Below, one piece after another: positions 55,126 to 64,000 of a stretch of 64,000 bases of DNA. Every line of letters starts with the position of its first letter. Position 1 is the stretch's first letter. This DNA comes from Homarus americanus (Eukaryota > Arthropoda > Malacostraca > Decapoda > Nephropidae): NCBI RefSeq assembly GCF_018991925.1, contig NW_024753828.1, positions 4,542,965 to 4,606,964 on the forward strand. Reading direction: 5' to 3'. The notes beneath the pieces were generated by a model. The model was given only the letters and a program-made list of their open reading frames with translations, did no database searches and was not told the DNA's origin. The position numbers and the translations under genes are program-made.

Positions 55126-56108
55126 CAGTGGTACCCCACTTAACGCGGTCAATTGAACCCAGAGGGTCCCGCGTTAAGTGAAAACCGCGTTAAGTGAATA
55201 ACAGAACATATGGGATTAATTCCAATAGAACCCAGCCCGACCCCCAAACTCCACTTTTTGACGACAAATAACTATGTTGTAGTAAAAATTCTATCTTAAC
55301 TTTATGGTGGCATGAAAAACAAGTAATATAGAAGAGGTTAGGTTAGGAAAGATAAAGGTTAACATAGGAAAAATAAAGAATAGGTTAAAAAACGAAAATT
55401 TTTGAGGAACACTCACGGTAGTAGAAGAGATGGGTCGGCATACGGGGATGGAGGCTGGTTCCGAGGCAGAGGGCAGATTACTGCCCCTCAGGTGAATCAC
55501 CATTACTAGGTGAATCAATATCACTGTCACTTACAGTTGTCATGGCTTCCCTGACAAATCCCTCAAAATCAACTTCACTATCACTATCACTGGCTGTGCT
55601 GGGTGGAAAGGTTTCTCTCTGGGGGTGGTGGTCCGGCGGAAGCCATTTTACGGAACAATGGATGCGCGTTAACCCGGCGTGGCCTTGAGGGATGAAACTG
55701 CCGCGGCTAGGTCAAGCGTCGTCTCTCCTCCCTCCCTCCCTCCCCGGGGTAGTCACGTCATAATACTTTAAGCCAATTACAGCTAGCAGCAGAGGGGGGT
55801 AGGGCTGCATGGCCAATCACAGTCCGAGACGTCATATGACGTCAGTGATAACGCAACAAAGACACACACTGCGCAACCTTACCGCGCCGCTTGCCCAAGC
55901 GGAGGGAGGAGGAGGGAGAGGCAGGCAGGCAGGCAGGAGGGCGGGCGGGCGGGTGGCGCGTGGTCAAAATCTAAAAATAGCATCCGAGCCGGACACTCAC
56001 CGCGTATATGTGGAAAAAATCCGCGCTAAGTGAAAGTTCAGCTTTGGCAAGGCACGGCGTATATGCGAAAACGCGTTAAGTGAAAGCGCGTTAAGCGGGG
56101 TACCACTG
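55126..56108 (-). mobile_element. 983-bp Tigger-like nonautonomous element
   Basis: TIRs CAGTGGTACCCCACTTAACG (left) and CAGTGGTACCCCGCTTAACG (right, reversed) with TA on both sides (55124-55125 and 56109-56110). On the minus strand an ATG near 55646 reads MASAGPPPPERN; a frame later reads SDSDSEVDFEGFVREA and, past a stop, SNLPSASEPASIPV, acidic and Ser/Pro-rich segments like transposase C-termini. This suggests an internal deletion joining a transposase start to its end. A TACC/GTGAGT donor-like site follows at about 55420. The right part is shared with the palindrome's left arm. Confidence 0.78.
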
Positions 56109-56487
56109 TATAATAAAAGTAAAAAGTTTATATCTGCACAGTACATTGCTTCATGTACAGTAATAAAAATCTTCTTAAAATAAAAACTGATTGGTGAATT
56201 ATGTATGGAAAGCAAAGTGGGTTTGTTCAGTTTATGGAAAGTTGGTAGCTTAAAAGCTTATAGTACAGTACCATAGTCTTGGATATTTGCACCGTAGTCT
56301 TGGATGTTTGCACCATAGACTTGGATATTTGCACCAGTCTTGGATATTTACATCATGGTCTTGGATATTTGCACCATAGTCTTGGATATATTTGCACCAT
56401 AGTCTTGGATATTTGCACCATAGTCTTGGATATTTGCACCATAGTCTTGGATATATTTGCACCATAGTCTTGGATATTTGCACTACT
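55392..56487 (-). repeat. large palindrome, right arm
   Basis: Reverse complement of 52783-53988; see that entry. Similarity crosses the transposon end at 56108 into flanking non-transposon sequence and the 20-bp minisatellite, so the palindrome is not simply two transposon copies. Confidence 0.93.
56275..56487. repeat. 20-bp minisatellite (right)
   Basis: Reverse-oriented array of tttgcaccatagtcttggat units, fewer than in the left arm, merging at 56485 into the satellite. Confidence 0.92.
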
Positions 56488-58415
56488 ATACATCCACTAC
56501 ACTATATATCCACTACACTATCACCTACACTATACATCCACTACACTATCACCTACACTGTACATCCACTACACTATACATCCACTACACTATATATCCA
56601 CTACACTATCACCTACACTATACATCCACTACACTATCACCTACACTGTACATCCACTACACTATACGTCCACTACACTATCACCTACACTATACTGTAC
56701 ATCCACTACACTATCACCTACACTATACATCCACTACACTATACATCCACTACACTATCACCTACACTGTACATCCACTACACTATACATCCTCTACACT
56801 ATACATCCACTACACTATATATCCACTACACTATCACCTACACTATACATCCTCTACACTATACATCCACTACACTATATATCCACTACACTATCACCTA
56901 CACTATACATCCACTACACTATCACCTACACTGTACATCCACTACACTATACATCGACTACACTATCACCTACACTACACTATATATCCACTACACTATC
57001 ACCTACACTATACATCCACTACTATACATCCTCTACACTATACATCCACTACACTATATATCCACTACACTATCACCTACACTATATATCCACTACACTG
57101 TACATCCACTACACTATACATTCTCTACACCAGGGGTTCTCAACCGGGAATTTCCCCCCTCAGGTTTTCAGGGAACTGATACTAATATGGAAAAAATAAA
57201 GGATTTTCAGTATTATATGCATATTATTTGGAATGCACTTTTTGAGGCAGACAATCTTGGAAAGGAGGGAGGAATGACATTCTGACATATGGTGAAAGGG
57301 GTGCATGGGGCAAACAAGGTTGAGAACCACTGCTCTACACTATACATCCACTACACTATACATCCACTACACTATCACCTACACTATACATCCACTACAC
57401 TATACATCCACTACACTATCACCTACACTATACATCCATTACACTATACATCCACTACACTATCACCTACACTATACATCCACTACACTATACATCCACT
57501 ACACTATCACCTACACTATACATCCACTACACTATCACCTACACTATACATCCACTACACATCACCTACACTATACATCCACTACACTATCACCTACACT
57601 ATACATCCACTACACTATACATCCACTACACTATCACCTACACTATACATCCATTACACTATACATCCACTACACTATCACCTACACTATACATCCACTA
57701 CACTATACATCCACTACACTATCACCTACACTATACTGTACATCCACTACACTATACATCCACTACACTATCTCCTACACTATACATCCACTACACTATA
57801 CATCCACTACACCATCACCTACACTATACTGTACATCCACTACACTATACATCCACTACACTATACATCCACTACACTATCACCTACACTATACATCCAC
57901 TACACTATACATCCACTACACTATCACCTACACTATACTGTACATCCACTACACTATACATCCACTACACTATCACCTACACTATACATCCACTACACTA
58001 TACATCCACTACACCATCACCTACACTATACTGTACATCCACTACACTATCCACTACACTATACATCCACTACACTATACATCCACTACACTATCACCTA
58101 CACTATACTGTACATCCACTACACTATCACCTACACTATACATCCACTACACTATACATCCACTACACTATCACCTACACTATACATCCACTACACTATA
58201 CATCCACTACACTATCACCTACACTATACATCCACTACACTATCACCTACACTATACATCCACTACACTATACATCCACTACACTATCACCTACACTATA
58301 CTGTACATTCACTACACTATACATCCACTACACTATCACCTACACTATACATCCACTACACTATACATCCACTACACTATCACCTACACTATACTGCACA
58401 TCCACTACAGTATCA
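56485..58415. repeat. 1.9-kb catccactacactata satellite
   Basis: Built of 16-bp catccactacactata units and a 28-bp variant (catccactacactatcacct acactata), alternating in an irregular higher-order pattern with ctgta and ctct variants. Interrupted by the hAT MITE at 57131-57332. Long frames of His/Tyr/Thr repeats are by-products. Confidence 0.96.
57131..57332. mobile_element. hAT-type MITE with 8-bp target duplication
   Basis: Ends CAGGGGTTCTCAACC (57131-57145) and GGTTGAGAACCACTG (57318-57332) are inverted repeats with one mismatch. It is flanked by perfect 8-bp direct repeats CTCTACAC (57123-57130 and 57333-57340), the hAT signature, and the 202-bp interior is unrelated to the surrounding satellite. 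Confidence 0.95.
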
Positions 58416-59094
58416 CTTTTCGGCTGGGATGAAATATCTGTGTAGCTGACATATTCTCGCTTATTACTGGGAAAACCTAACCTAACAGGAATTCGTGAAG
58501 GTGTTTTGGATTTCCCCAATAAGTGGCCATGACTGGGTTAAGGTGAGGCTCCATAACCGGAAGATCCCGGAAAATGTAGGAAAGTTCTCATGACACACAC
58601 ACACACACACACACATACGTACACACACACACACACACGCACACACACGCAGCAACGCCTCTCCTTGTCAGACGATCTATTTCTTTTTCTTTTTTCTTTT
58701 TCCAGTATTCCTATGGTCGTTGTCCCAGTGAAATAAATCCATTTCCTTGTTCTCCATCCTCTCTACTCTCAATGCAACACACTAGATTAATCAGACAGAC
58801 ACACCTACTCCGTTCTTTTTTTTTTCGCCCCCCAGGCTCCGTTGTGGGTAGTTTGACCTGTGACCGGGTTGGCTAATTCCCGTAAAAAAAAAAAAAAATA
58901 TGTGAGAGTTGCCTGAAGTCGATACTTGTCATCATTTACTCCTTCATTCGTTACACATCTCAACTGTGGACCTTCATTCTTTCCTATATCCTTCCATCAG
59001 CCTATTTCCTGCAGGCCTATGAATGTTGGTCGTGTAGGCAGCAGTCAGTAGCTCCTTCCTTAATCTTAAACCAGAGGAGCGCCATGATATTTTA
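58416..59094. other. no gene seen
   Basis: Contains (AC)n at about 58592-58650 and repeat E at 58822-58892; otherwise unremarkable. Confidence 0.45.
58822..58892 (+). repeat. short structured retroposon E, copy 4
   Basis: ttcgccccccaggctccgtt ... accgggttggctaattcccg t followed by A14. The A tail directly after the conserved end supports retroposition in this orientation. Confidence 0.83.
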
Positions 59095-59179
59095 CTTTTA
59101 TCGACTCGTTAACCGCCTGGGCGATTGGTAACGTGTCTGTTACGCACTGTTGGTAAGTACTGGGCATTTGCTGGCTCCA

Positions 59180-59475
59180 GGATGTATCTCAACTGCTCCT
59201 GGATGTATCACAACCTGCTCCTGGATGTATCACAACCTGCTCCTGGATGTATCACATCCTGCTCCTGGATGTATCACAACCTGCTCCAGGATGTATCTCA
59301 ACTGCTCCAGGATGTATCTCAACTGCTCCTGGATGTATCACAACCTGCTCCTGGATGTATCACAACCTGCTCCAGGATGTATCTCAACTGCTCCTGGATG
59401 TATCTCAACTGCTCCTGGATGTATCTCAACTGCTCCTGGATGTATCGTTACCTGCTCCTGGATGTATCGTTACCT
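59180..59475. repeat. 21-22-bp minisatellite inside a LINE tail
   Basis: About 14 units of ctcctggatgtatctcaact or ctcctggatgtatcacaacc plus one or two bases. The single-copy precursor (gctcctggatgtat) is present at the homologous position of the A copy at 42695-42955, so the array arose by local amplification after insertion. Confidence 0.93.
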
Positions 59476-60443
59476 GCTACCTGCTCACATTCGGTGCCGT
59501 CACAACACTGACGAATGTTTCCAAGAGTTCACAATCCTCACTGAGAAAAAGTTTGCCCTTACAAACTTTGGAACTTGTGACTTCTTCAACCTCACCCTTT
59601 TGACTTTGATGTCTTTAGTTAAGGTAGAAAAGAAGAGTACAGTAGTGGTGAACATTTAGAGATGAAAATATAAAGTGTAGAGTTTAAAAGTATCGGGGCA
59701 TTTTTGTTCAACTTATTTGCGCATTAACCTTTGAATATAATGGGTTTTTCTTTTGCATATTTACCTCAATTGCGTATATATGAAGCACTGTAATTTGCAT
59801 GAAACTTTAGTAGTTCAGGAAAAATGCTTGTTAGAAGGTGTGAGCGGAGAGTGAAATTCTTATATACAGAAAGGGTGGAGAATCCTGCTAGGTTCTTGTG
59901 GAGCTGGCAGGTCATTCTCATCTTTTGTAATACTGTATATAGTATTTTTTTAATTGCTGTGACCTCAAGTAAGGTGGGCATCTGTCAGCTCCAGATATGG
60001 ACACTCGACTGAGTAATGCCCTCTGAGGTGTTTATACACCTCTATTAAGTCACTCCTTGCCTGTCTGTAGTATAAACTAAGCAGTTGCAGGTGTTCCAAT
60101 ATCTCAGGGTAACTGAGGTGCCGTAGTGAAGGTACCATGTCTGGTGACTCTCCTTTGGACGTTTTCAATCAATTGAGAGTCTCTAGCATATCTCGGGAAC
60201 TAAACGGGGTGACAGTACTTGGGGGAGTACCTCGCCTTTGAACGATCTTCTTATAAGACCCACTATCTTAGTTATTTGGTTCACCTTCTTCTCGCAATGG
60301 CCCGAGAACTTCAGTTCATCGTCAACACACACACATCCAGGTCCTTTTCATTTTGGTCTCCGTTAATGCTGCTTCCTCGTCTCATTGAGACACGTGATTT
60401 ACTCGCGTTCTTATATTTCAACAGCAATTCCCTTGACCACTCT

Positions 60444-60558
60444 TTGATATTGATATTAAAACAGTTTATTTGACCAGAAAATACAGATACAGAGTGGACA
60501 ATAATAACAACATTGACATGGCTGAGCCAAATGAGAGCCTGAGCTCACTTATTGGCAC
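60444..60558 (-). mobile_element. LINE family C 3' end nested in family A
   Basis: The segment interrupts the family A codons CIFQ and EWSRE-like (compare CGLQEWSKKW at 39200). Reversed it reads gagctcaggctctcatttgg ctcagccatgt ... aaactgttttaatatcaata tcaa, matching the end of the family C copy at 23985-24115. About 115 bp. It dates C activity after this A insertion. Confidence 0.8.
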
Positions 60559-61690
60559 CTGAAATATACAGAGACATTCCTGGAGATGTTCATAGTGCGT
60601 TTGGTTTTTAATTTCCACGAGTAGCTTGGCGTTATCCGCAAACATTAGTATGTAAGCGTGTATAGCTTCCGGCATATAATTTATGAAATAAACAAATAAG
60701 TAAACAACAACGGGCCCAGTACACTGCCCTGTGGTACCCCGCTTGTCACAGGTACGCATGAAGATTTTGTGTCATTAATCACCACACATGAAGAAAACCT
60801 CCGATCCACGTTTGAACACTCCCCCAAATCCCGTAACCTTCCAATTTAATGTTCAGCCATTCATGGGGTCCGATACGCTGTCGAAAGCCTCGGCAAAGTC
60901 CAGATATACATGTATATTGTCGATATTGCCACCATGCTCCAGGAGCTGGGTCCAAACATCCAGCACCTAAAGCAGTTGCGTCAAACAGGACTCAGGAGCG
61001 TCCAGGCATAAAGCCATGTTGACATTCCCTTACAAGGCTGTTTCGTAGTAAATGTTCTATCAAGACATCTTATTATAATACTCTCAAGTACTTTACACAC
61101 TATGCTGGCCAAGCTCACTGTTTCAATGTAAAACTCACATATGCCATTTCCAGTCGTTGGGGATCTTTTCCCCGTCCATGCATCTACTAAGAATAGGATT
61201 TTAAGGGGCTCGGCAAACTCGTTGCACAACGCTGTCAGGGCCAGGGCTGTTATCAACCTTTAGCTTTGACAATTTGTCCCTAATATACTCTTCTGAGAAC
61301 ATAATGTGCATCGGTACTGCGTCAAACCGTCTTTTCTAAAACGCAGGACGATTGTTCGCATCCTCTCGTGAACACTTGGGAAAAGAATTTGTTCAACGCC
61401 TCTGCCTTATCCTGGTCAGAATCTGTGTAACTACCATCTTAAAATTTCAGATCTGATACACCTACACGAGTCTTTAATATAGACTTTGCGTAACGGTAGA
61501 TAGTCTTTGGGTTTGACTTGGCCTCGCTTGCAACCAGCCTCTGGAATTCCTTTTCAGCCTTTATAAACTCTGACTATGCTTGGTTCCTGGACCTGGCATG
61601 CATCTTCCTGTTCTGCTCATCATTTGTCTCGATCCATCTCTTCAACTTGCTCTTCACTGTAGTCAGGTAACCTATAAGGATCCAGCTTCA

Positions 61691-62150
61691 TCTAGTTTCG
61701 TCTCTCAGTATCTCTTTCCCTCCTTATCAGCAATGCAATAATCTCGCTTACTTTGGTTATACAGTCGCGGCAATACCAGCAACAGACTTTATACTTTAAC
61801 ACTGCAGCGTCCTAAAGTTCCCGATATACACACAATCCGTGCAAGACGCCTCCTCACAGTGAGTGCATGTCAACATACCCCCTGGTGATATGTGCGGTGA
61901 ATGTTGGTCAACGTTAATGACAAGACTTTACCCTCTATAGTAATTTTCTTAACCTTAAGCACATTTCACGATGTAATGTACTGTATTATTTTACTCAAGT
62001 TTTATTATTATTGTTGTTGTTGTTGTCTTGGTGACAGTACTTAGTGTCAAGGACCTGTAAACCCCACGACTCGGCTATATTCCTACCTACAGGTGGATCT
62101 GAGGCACTCTCTTTTTCCTGACTTAATGATCTGGAACAAATAATTAAACA
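61691..62150. other. no gene recognised
   Basis: Unique sequence with a GTT run (62010-62025); possibly the 5' part of family A on the right edge or the jockey-like element on the left, but not recognisable. Confidence 0.35.
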
Positions 62151-62154
62151 CCCT

Positions 62155-64000
62155 ACATGCACGTGGTCCAGATCGACACGATCAACTTACTAACATTCTT
62201 GATCTTTGTTTTACCTCTAACCCCTCATACTATTCATACTCAATTTCTGCCCCCTTAGGGTCTTCTGGTCACAGTCTTATCTCTATTAAATCAAACTGGG
62301 TACGACCACCTCCCCTACCCCCTCTACACGTCAACTATGGCACTATTGGAGGGCAAACTGGCAATCCTTGTGAGAATTCTTCTCCGACTTTCCCTGGGAT
62401 GAATGTTGCTTTTCCCCTCGGGATGCCTCGGTATGTGCTGACAGCATTGCTGGGGTTATACAGGGTGGTATGAGTGGGTTTATCCCATCTTCTACCAAAA
62501 CTTTCACTTTACAATCATGGTTTGATCGCTCCTGCTCTCTTGCATGTAGGGAGAGAGATAGGGCGTATCAGGTTATGAAGCTATCTCCTCCTATTTCCCA
62601 CTCCTCTTTCGTTACTTCTAGGAATCGTTGTAAAGCTATTCTTCGTTGGGCCAAGCGAAATTTTATAAGAAAGAAAGACCGCTGTCCTGACTAATTCTTC
62701 TTCTAGTACAGTAAATCCTTCTGGTCCTTAACCAAAAACATCTGTAATAACTTCTGCACTCCCTCTTTTCCTCCTCTCTTCCTACCTGATAACTCTATAG
62801 CCAACTCTCCCCCTGATGAAGCCAATCTCTTTGGCACCTCAATCTCCTCTAACTCCACCTTAGACGATTCCAACTCTATCCCTCCTACTCCTGCTCCTAT
62901 TGAACATATGCACTTTCCTATAATCTCCACTCGTAGGGTCGCTGGTGTGTTATCCAGGTTGGATGTGAGTAAGGTGCATGGACCGGACGGAATACCCCCT
63001 CATGTTCTGAGGGACTGTGCTGAAGTTTTGACCCCTGTGATTGCTCGCCTCTTTCGCCTTTGCCTCAAAACCCAAACTTTTCCTTCTTCTTGGAAGCATG
63101 CCTCGGTGCAGCCCATCCCGAAGAAGGGTGACCATTCTACTGGGGTAATCCCTCTAACTATCGCCCCATTGCCCTAACTTCATCCCTCTCTAAGATTTTT
63201 TAAACTATCTTAAACTCTCATTTTCTCCGTCACCTTGAACGCCATTCTCTTTTGTCGGATCACCAGTATGGCTTTCGCTAGTCGAGAACTGTATGTGTTC
63301 TGGGTATCAAGTTCTATCTACAGGAGCGAACACAAACACCTGTAGAGTTTTCGTAGGTTCTATTTCCTGGATAAACAAAGGTACACAAGGAAGGTGGCGC
63401 TCCTTACTCTGTCTGGGGGGTCAACTAGCCTTTCGGGCGACATGTGGTAAGTGATACATTAGCAGCTTCCATATGTCGCCAGGCACATTAATTAAGCATG
63501 TGGGACATGGTATATACATTGCCACACTCTACTAGCTAGGCTGAATAAATAGTGTATATAAATGGAGCACATACATAATATACATACAGCATACAAGATC
63601 TACTGGTGATCTGCTCTCCTACTGCACCCATCCTTGTCATCCTCTCTTAGGGATAATGGGGAAACTTTCGTCGTGACCCTTGACATCTCCAAAGCATTTG
63701 ACAGGGTATGGCACAAATCTTTGCTTTCTAAACTTCCCTCTTATGGTTCCTTTCCCTCACTTTATTATCTTATTTCTAGCTTCCTTGAGCACCGATCCAT
63801 AGCAGTTGTTGTCGAGGGATCGATCTCTCGCTCTTTCTCTACCAATAGTGGTGTCCCACAGGGTTCTGTTCTTTCACCTACTCTCTTCCTTCATTTTATC
63901 AATAATTTACTTCACACTTCGACTAATTATATCCATTCTTACGCTGATAATTCTACTCTTCTTCACATTCCCCTTCCCCCTAATTCTCAAACTAGATCTG
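62155..64000 (+). pseudogene. jockey-like LINE ORF2, truncated by the window end
   Basis: Order: endonuclease C-terminus ILDLCFTSNPSYYSYSISAP with GSSGHSLISI (62200-62290; the S-G-H matches the SDH motif with Asp changed to Gly), the linker CRERDRAYQVMK and FVTSRNRCKAILRWAKRNFI (62545-62665), SKVHGPDGIPPHVLRDCAEV (62968-63028), SWKHASVQPIPKKGD (63090-63130), SDHQYGFR (63256), a 308-bp insertion, STGDLLSY, LDISKAFDRVWHKSLLSKL (63680-63740), SGVPQGSVLSPTLFLHFINN (63848-63905) and SYADNSTLL (63937), where the second catalytic Asp is Asn. Stops or frameshifts occur near 62400, 62690, 63150 and 63645. The 3' end lies beyond the window. Confidence 0.85.
63288..63595. mobile_element. 308-bp insertion in LINE RT, possible solo LTR
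   Basis: Interrupts the codons for GFRxSR and STGDLL of the jockey-like RT. Flanked by AGA on each side (63285-63287 and 63596-63598). The insert begins near TGTATGTG (63290) and ends CATACA, i.e. TG...CA with a short inverted repeat, and contains gtatataaatggagc, TATA-like, near 63554. These fit a solo LTR but the duplication is too short to be sure; a MITE is possible. Confidence 0.6.

Larger units (their letters stand above)
59095..61690 (-). pseudogene. LINE family A, longest copy
   Basis: Minus-strand A element extending farther 5' than the others. From right to left: pre-RT linker ending EFQRLVASEAKSNPKTIYRY (about 61520-61570), a NKFFSQVFTR block (61370), LSKLKVDNSPGPDS (61235-61265), RT blocks with SGVPQGSVLG-like text near 60735, and QMFADN-type catalytic text (ILMFADNAKLLVEIKN, about 60630-60660) where the second Asp is Asn. 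It is broken by a nested family C fragment (60444-60558), several frameshifts (for example the deletion around 61150), and an expanded minisatellite in the 3' part (59180-59475). The C-terminal RRQARSDLIEVYKHLRGHYS is readable near 60010-60070; the block 59600-59990 looks unrelated and may be another insertion. 3' UTR to 59095. Confidence 0.8.

Noticed and set aside
56392..58449. His/Tyr/Thr-rich frames of 240-386 codons
   Set aside because: Satellite translations; two frames overlap throughout, neither has non-repeat content.

Overview
This is a eukaryotic, almost certainly arthropod and most likely decapod-crustacean, genomic window. The pointers are degenerate TTAGG/CCTAA telomere-type pentamer tracts, extreme micro- and minisatellite density, at least seven distinguishable non-LTR retrotransposon families in many decayed copies, Tigger/pogo-like and hAT-like DNA-transposon remnants, a tRNA-derived SINE, and intron-containing host exons with canonical splice sites. 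There is no sign of bacterial gene organisation; most long open frames are translations of tandem repeats.

Host genes. Two pieces of real cellular genes are supported. (1) On the minus strand at 1799-3930, two coding exons of a Golgi carbohydrate 6-O-sulfotransferase (CHST1/3-like): a short exon encoding a type II membrane anchor (3816-3930) and a 1.5-kb exon with a stem carrying a large polyglutamine tract plus both PAPS-binding motifs (1799-3308). The intron phases match; the C-terminal exon(s) lie outside the window. (2) On the plus strand at 54196-54439, the last coding exon of a PARP-family ADP-ribosyltransferase of the apparently mono-transferring (H-Y-I) class, lying in the spacer of a 1.2-kb-armed palindrome.

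Layout. 0.5-1.5 kb: 27-bp minisatellite and (TA)n. 1.8-4.6 kb: sulfotransferase and a 108-bp-period repeat with AGGTCA half-sites upstream. 5.5-7.3 kb: a 51-bp E-box-bearing array and a 64-bp array. 8-10.7 kb: retroelement 3' ends. 11-12.8 kb: G-rich and 30-bp arrays. 13.6-15.7 kb: 42-bp array, TTAGG-like tracts and a MITE. 16-18.3 kb: a TIR element and an old RT relic. 18.9-20.6 kb: 31-bp array and SINE cluster. 20.6-24.2 kb: an R2/HERO-type LINE with restriction-like endonuclease, and another LINE splitting a 39-bp array. 25.6-36 kb: short repeat families, a nearly intact CR1-like LINE, B- and G-family LINEs, an RTE-like relic. 38-49 kb: many copies of one abundant CR1-like family (called A here). 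50-56.5 kb: Tigger-like elements, the palindrome and the PARP exon. 56.5-58.4 kb: a satellite with an hAT MITE inserted in it. 59-61.7 kb: the longest A copy. 62-64 kb: a jockey-like LINE running off the end.

Family letters A to H are local names. The recurrent theme is coupling between retroposon 3' ends and simple repeats: B copies end in (ATT)n, the R2/HERO-like family ends in (AGT)n, the CR1-like copy ends in (TTCTTATG)n and SINE copies abut (TA)n. Several LINE families share a small GC hairpin just before the 3' tail.
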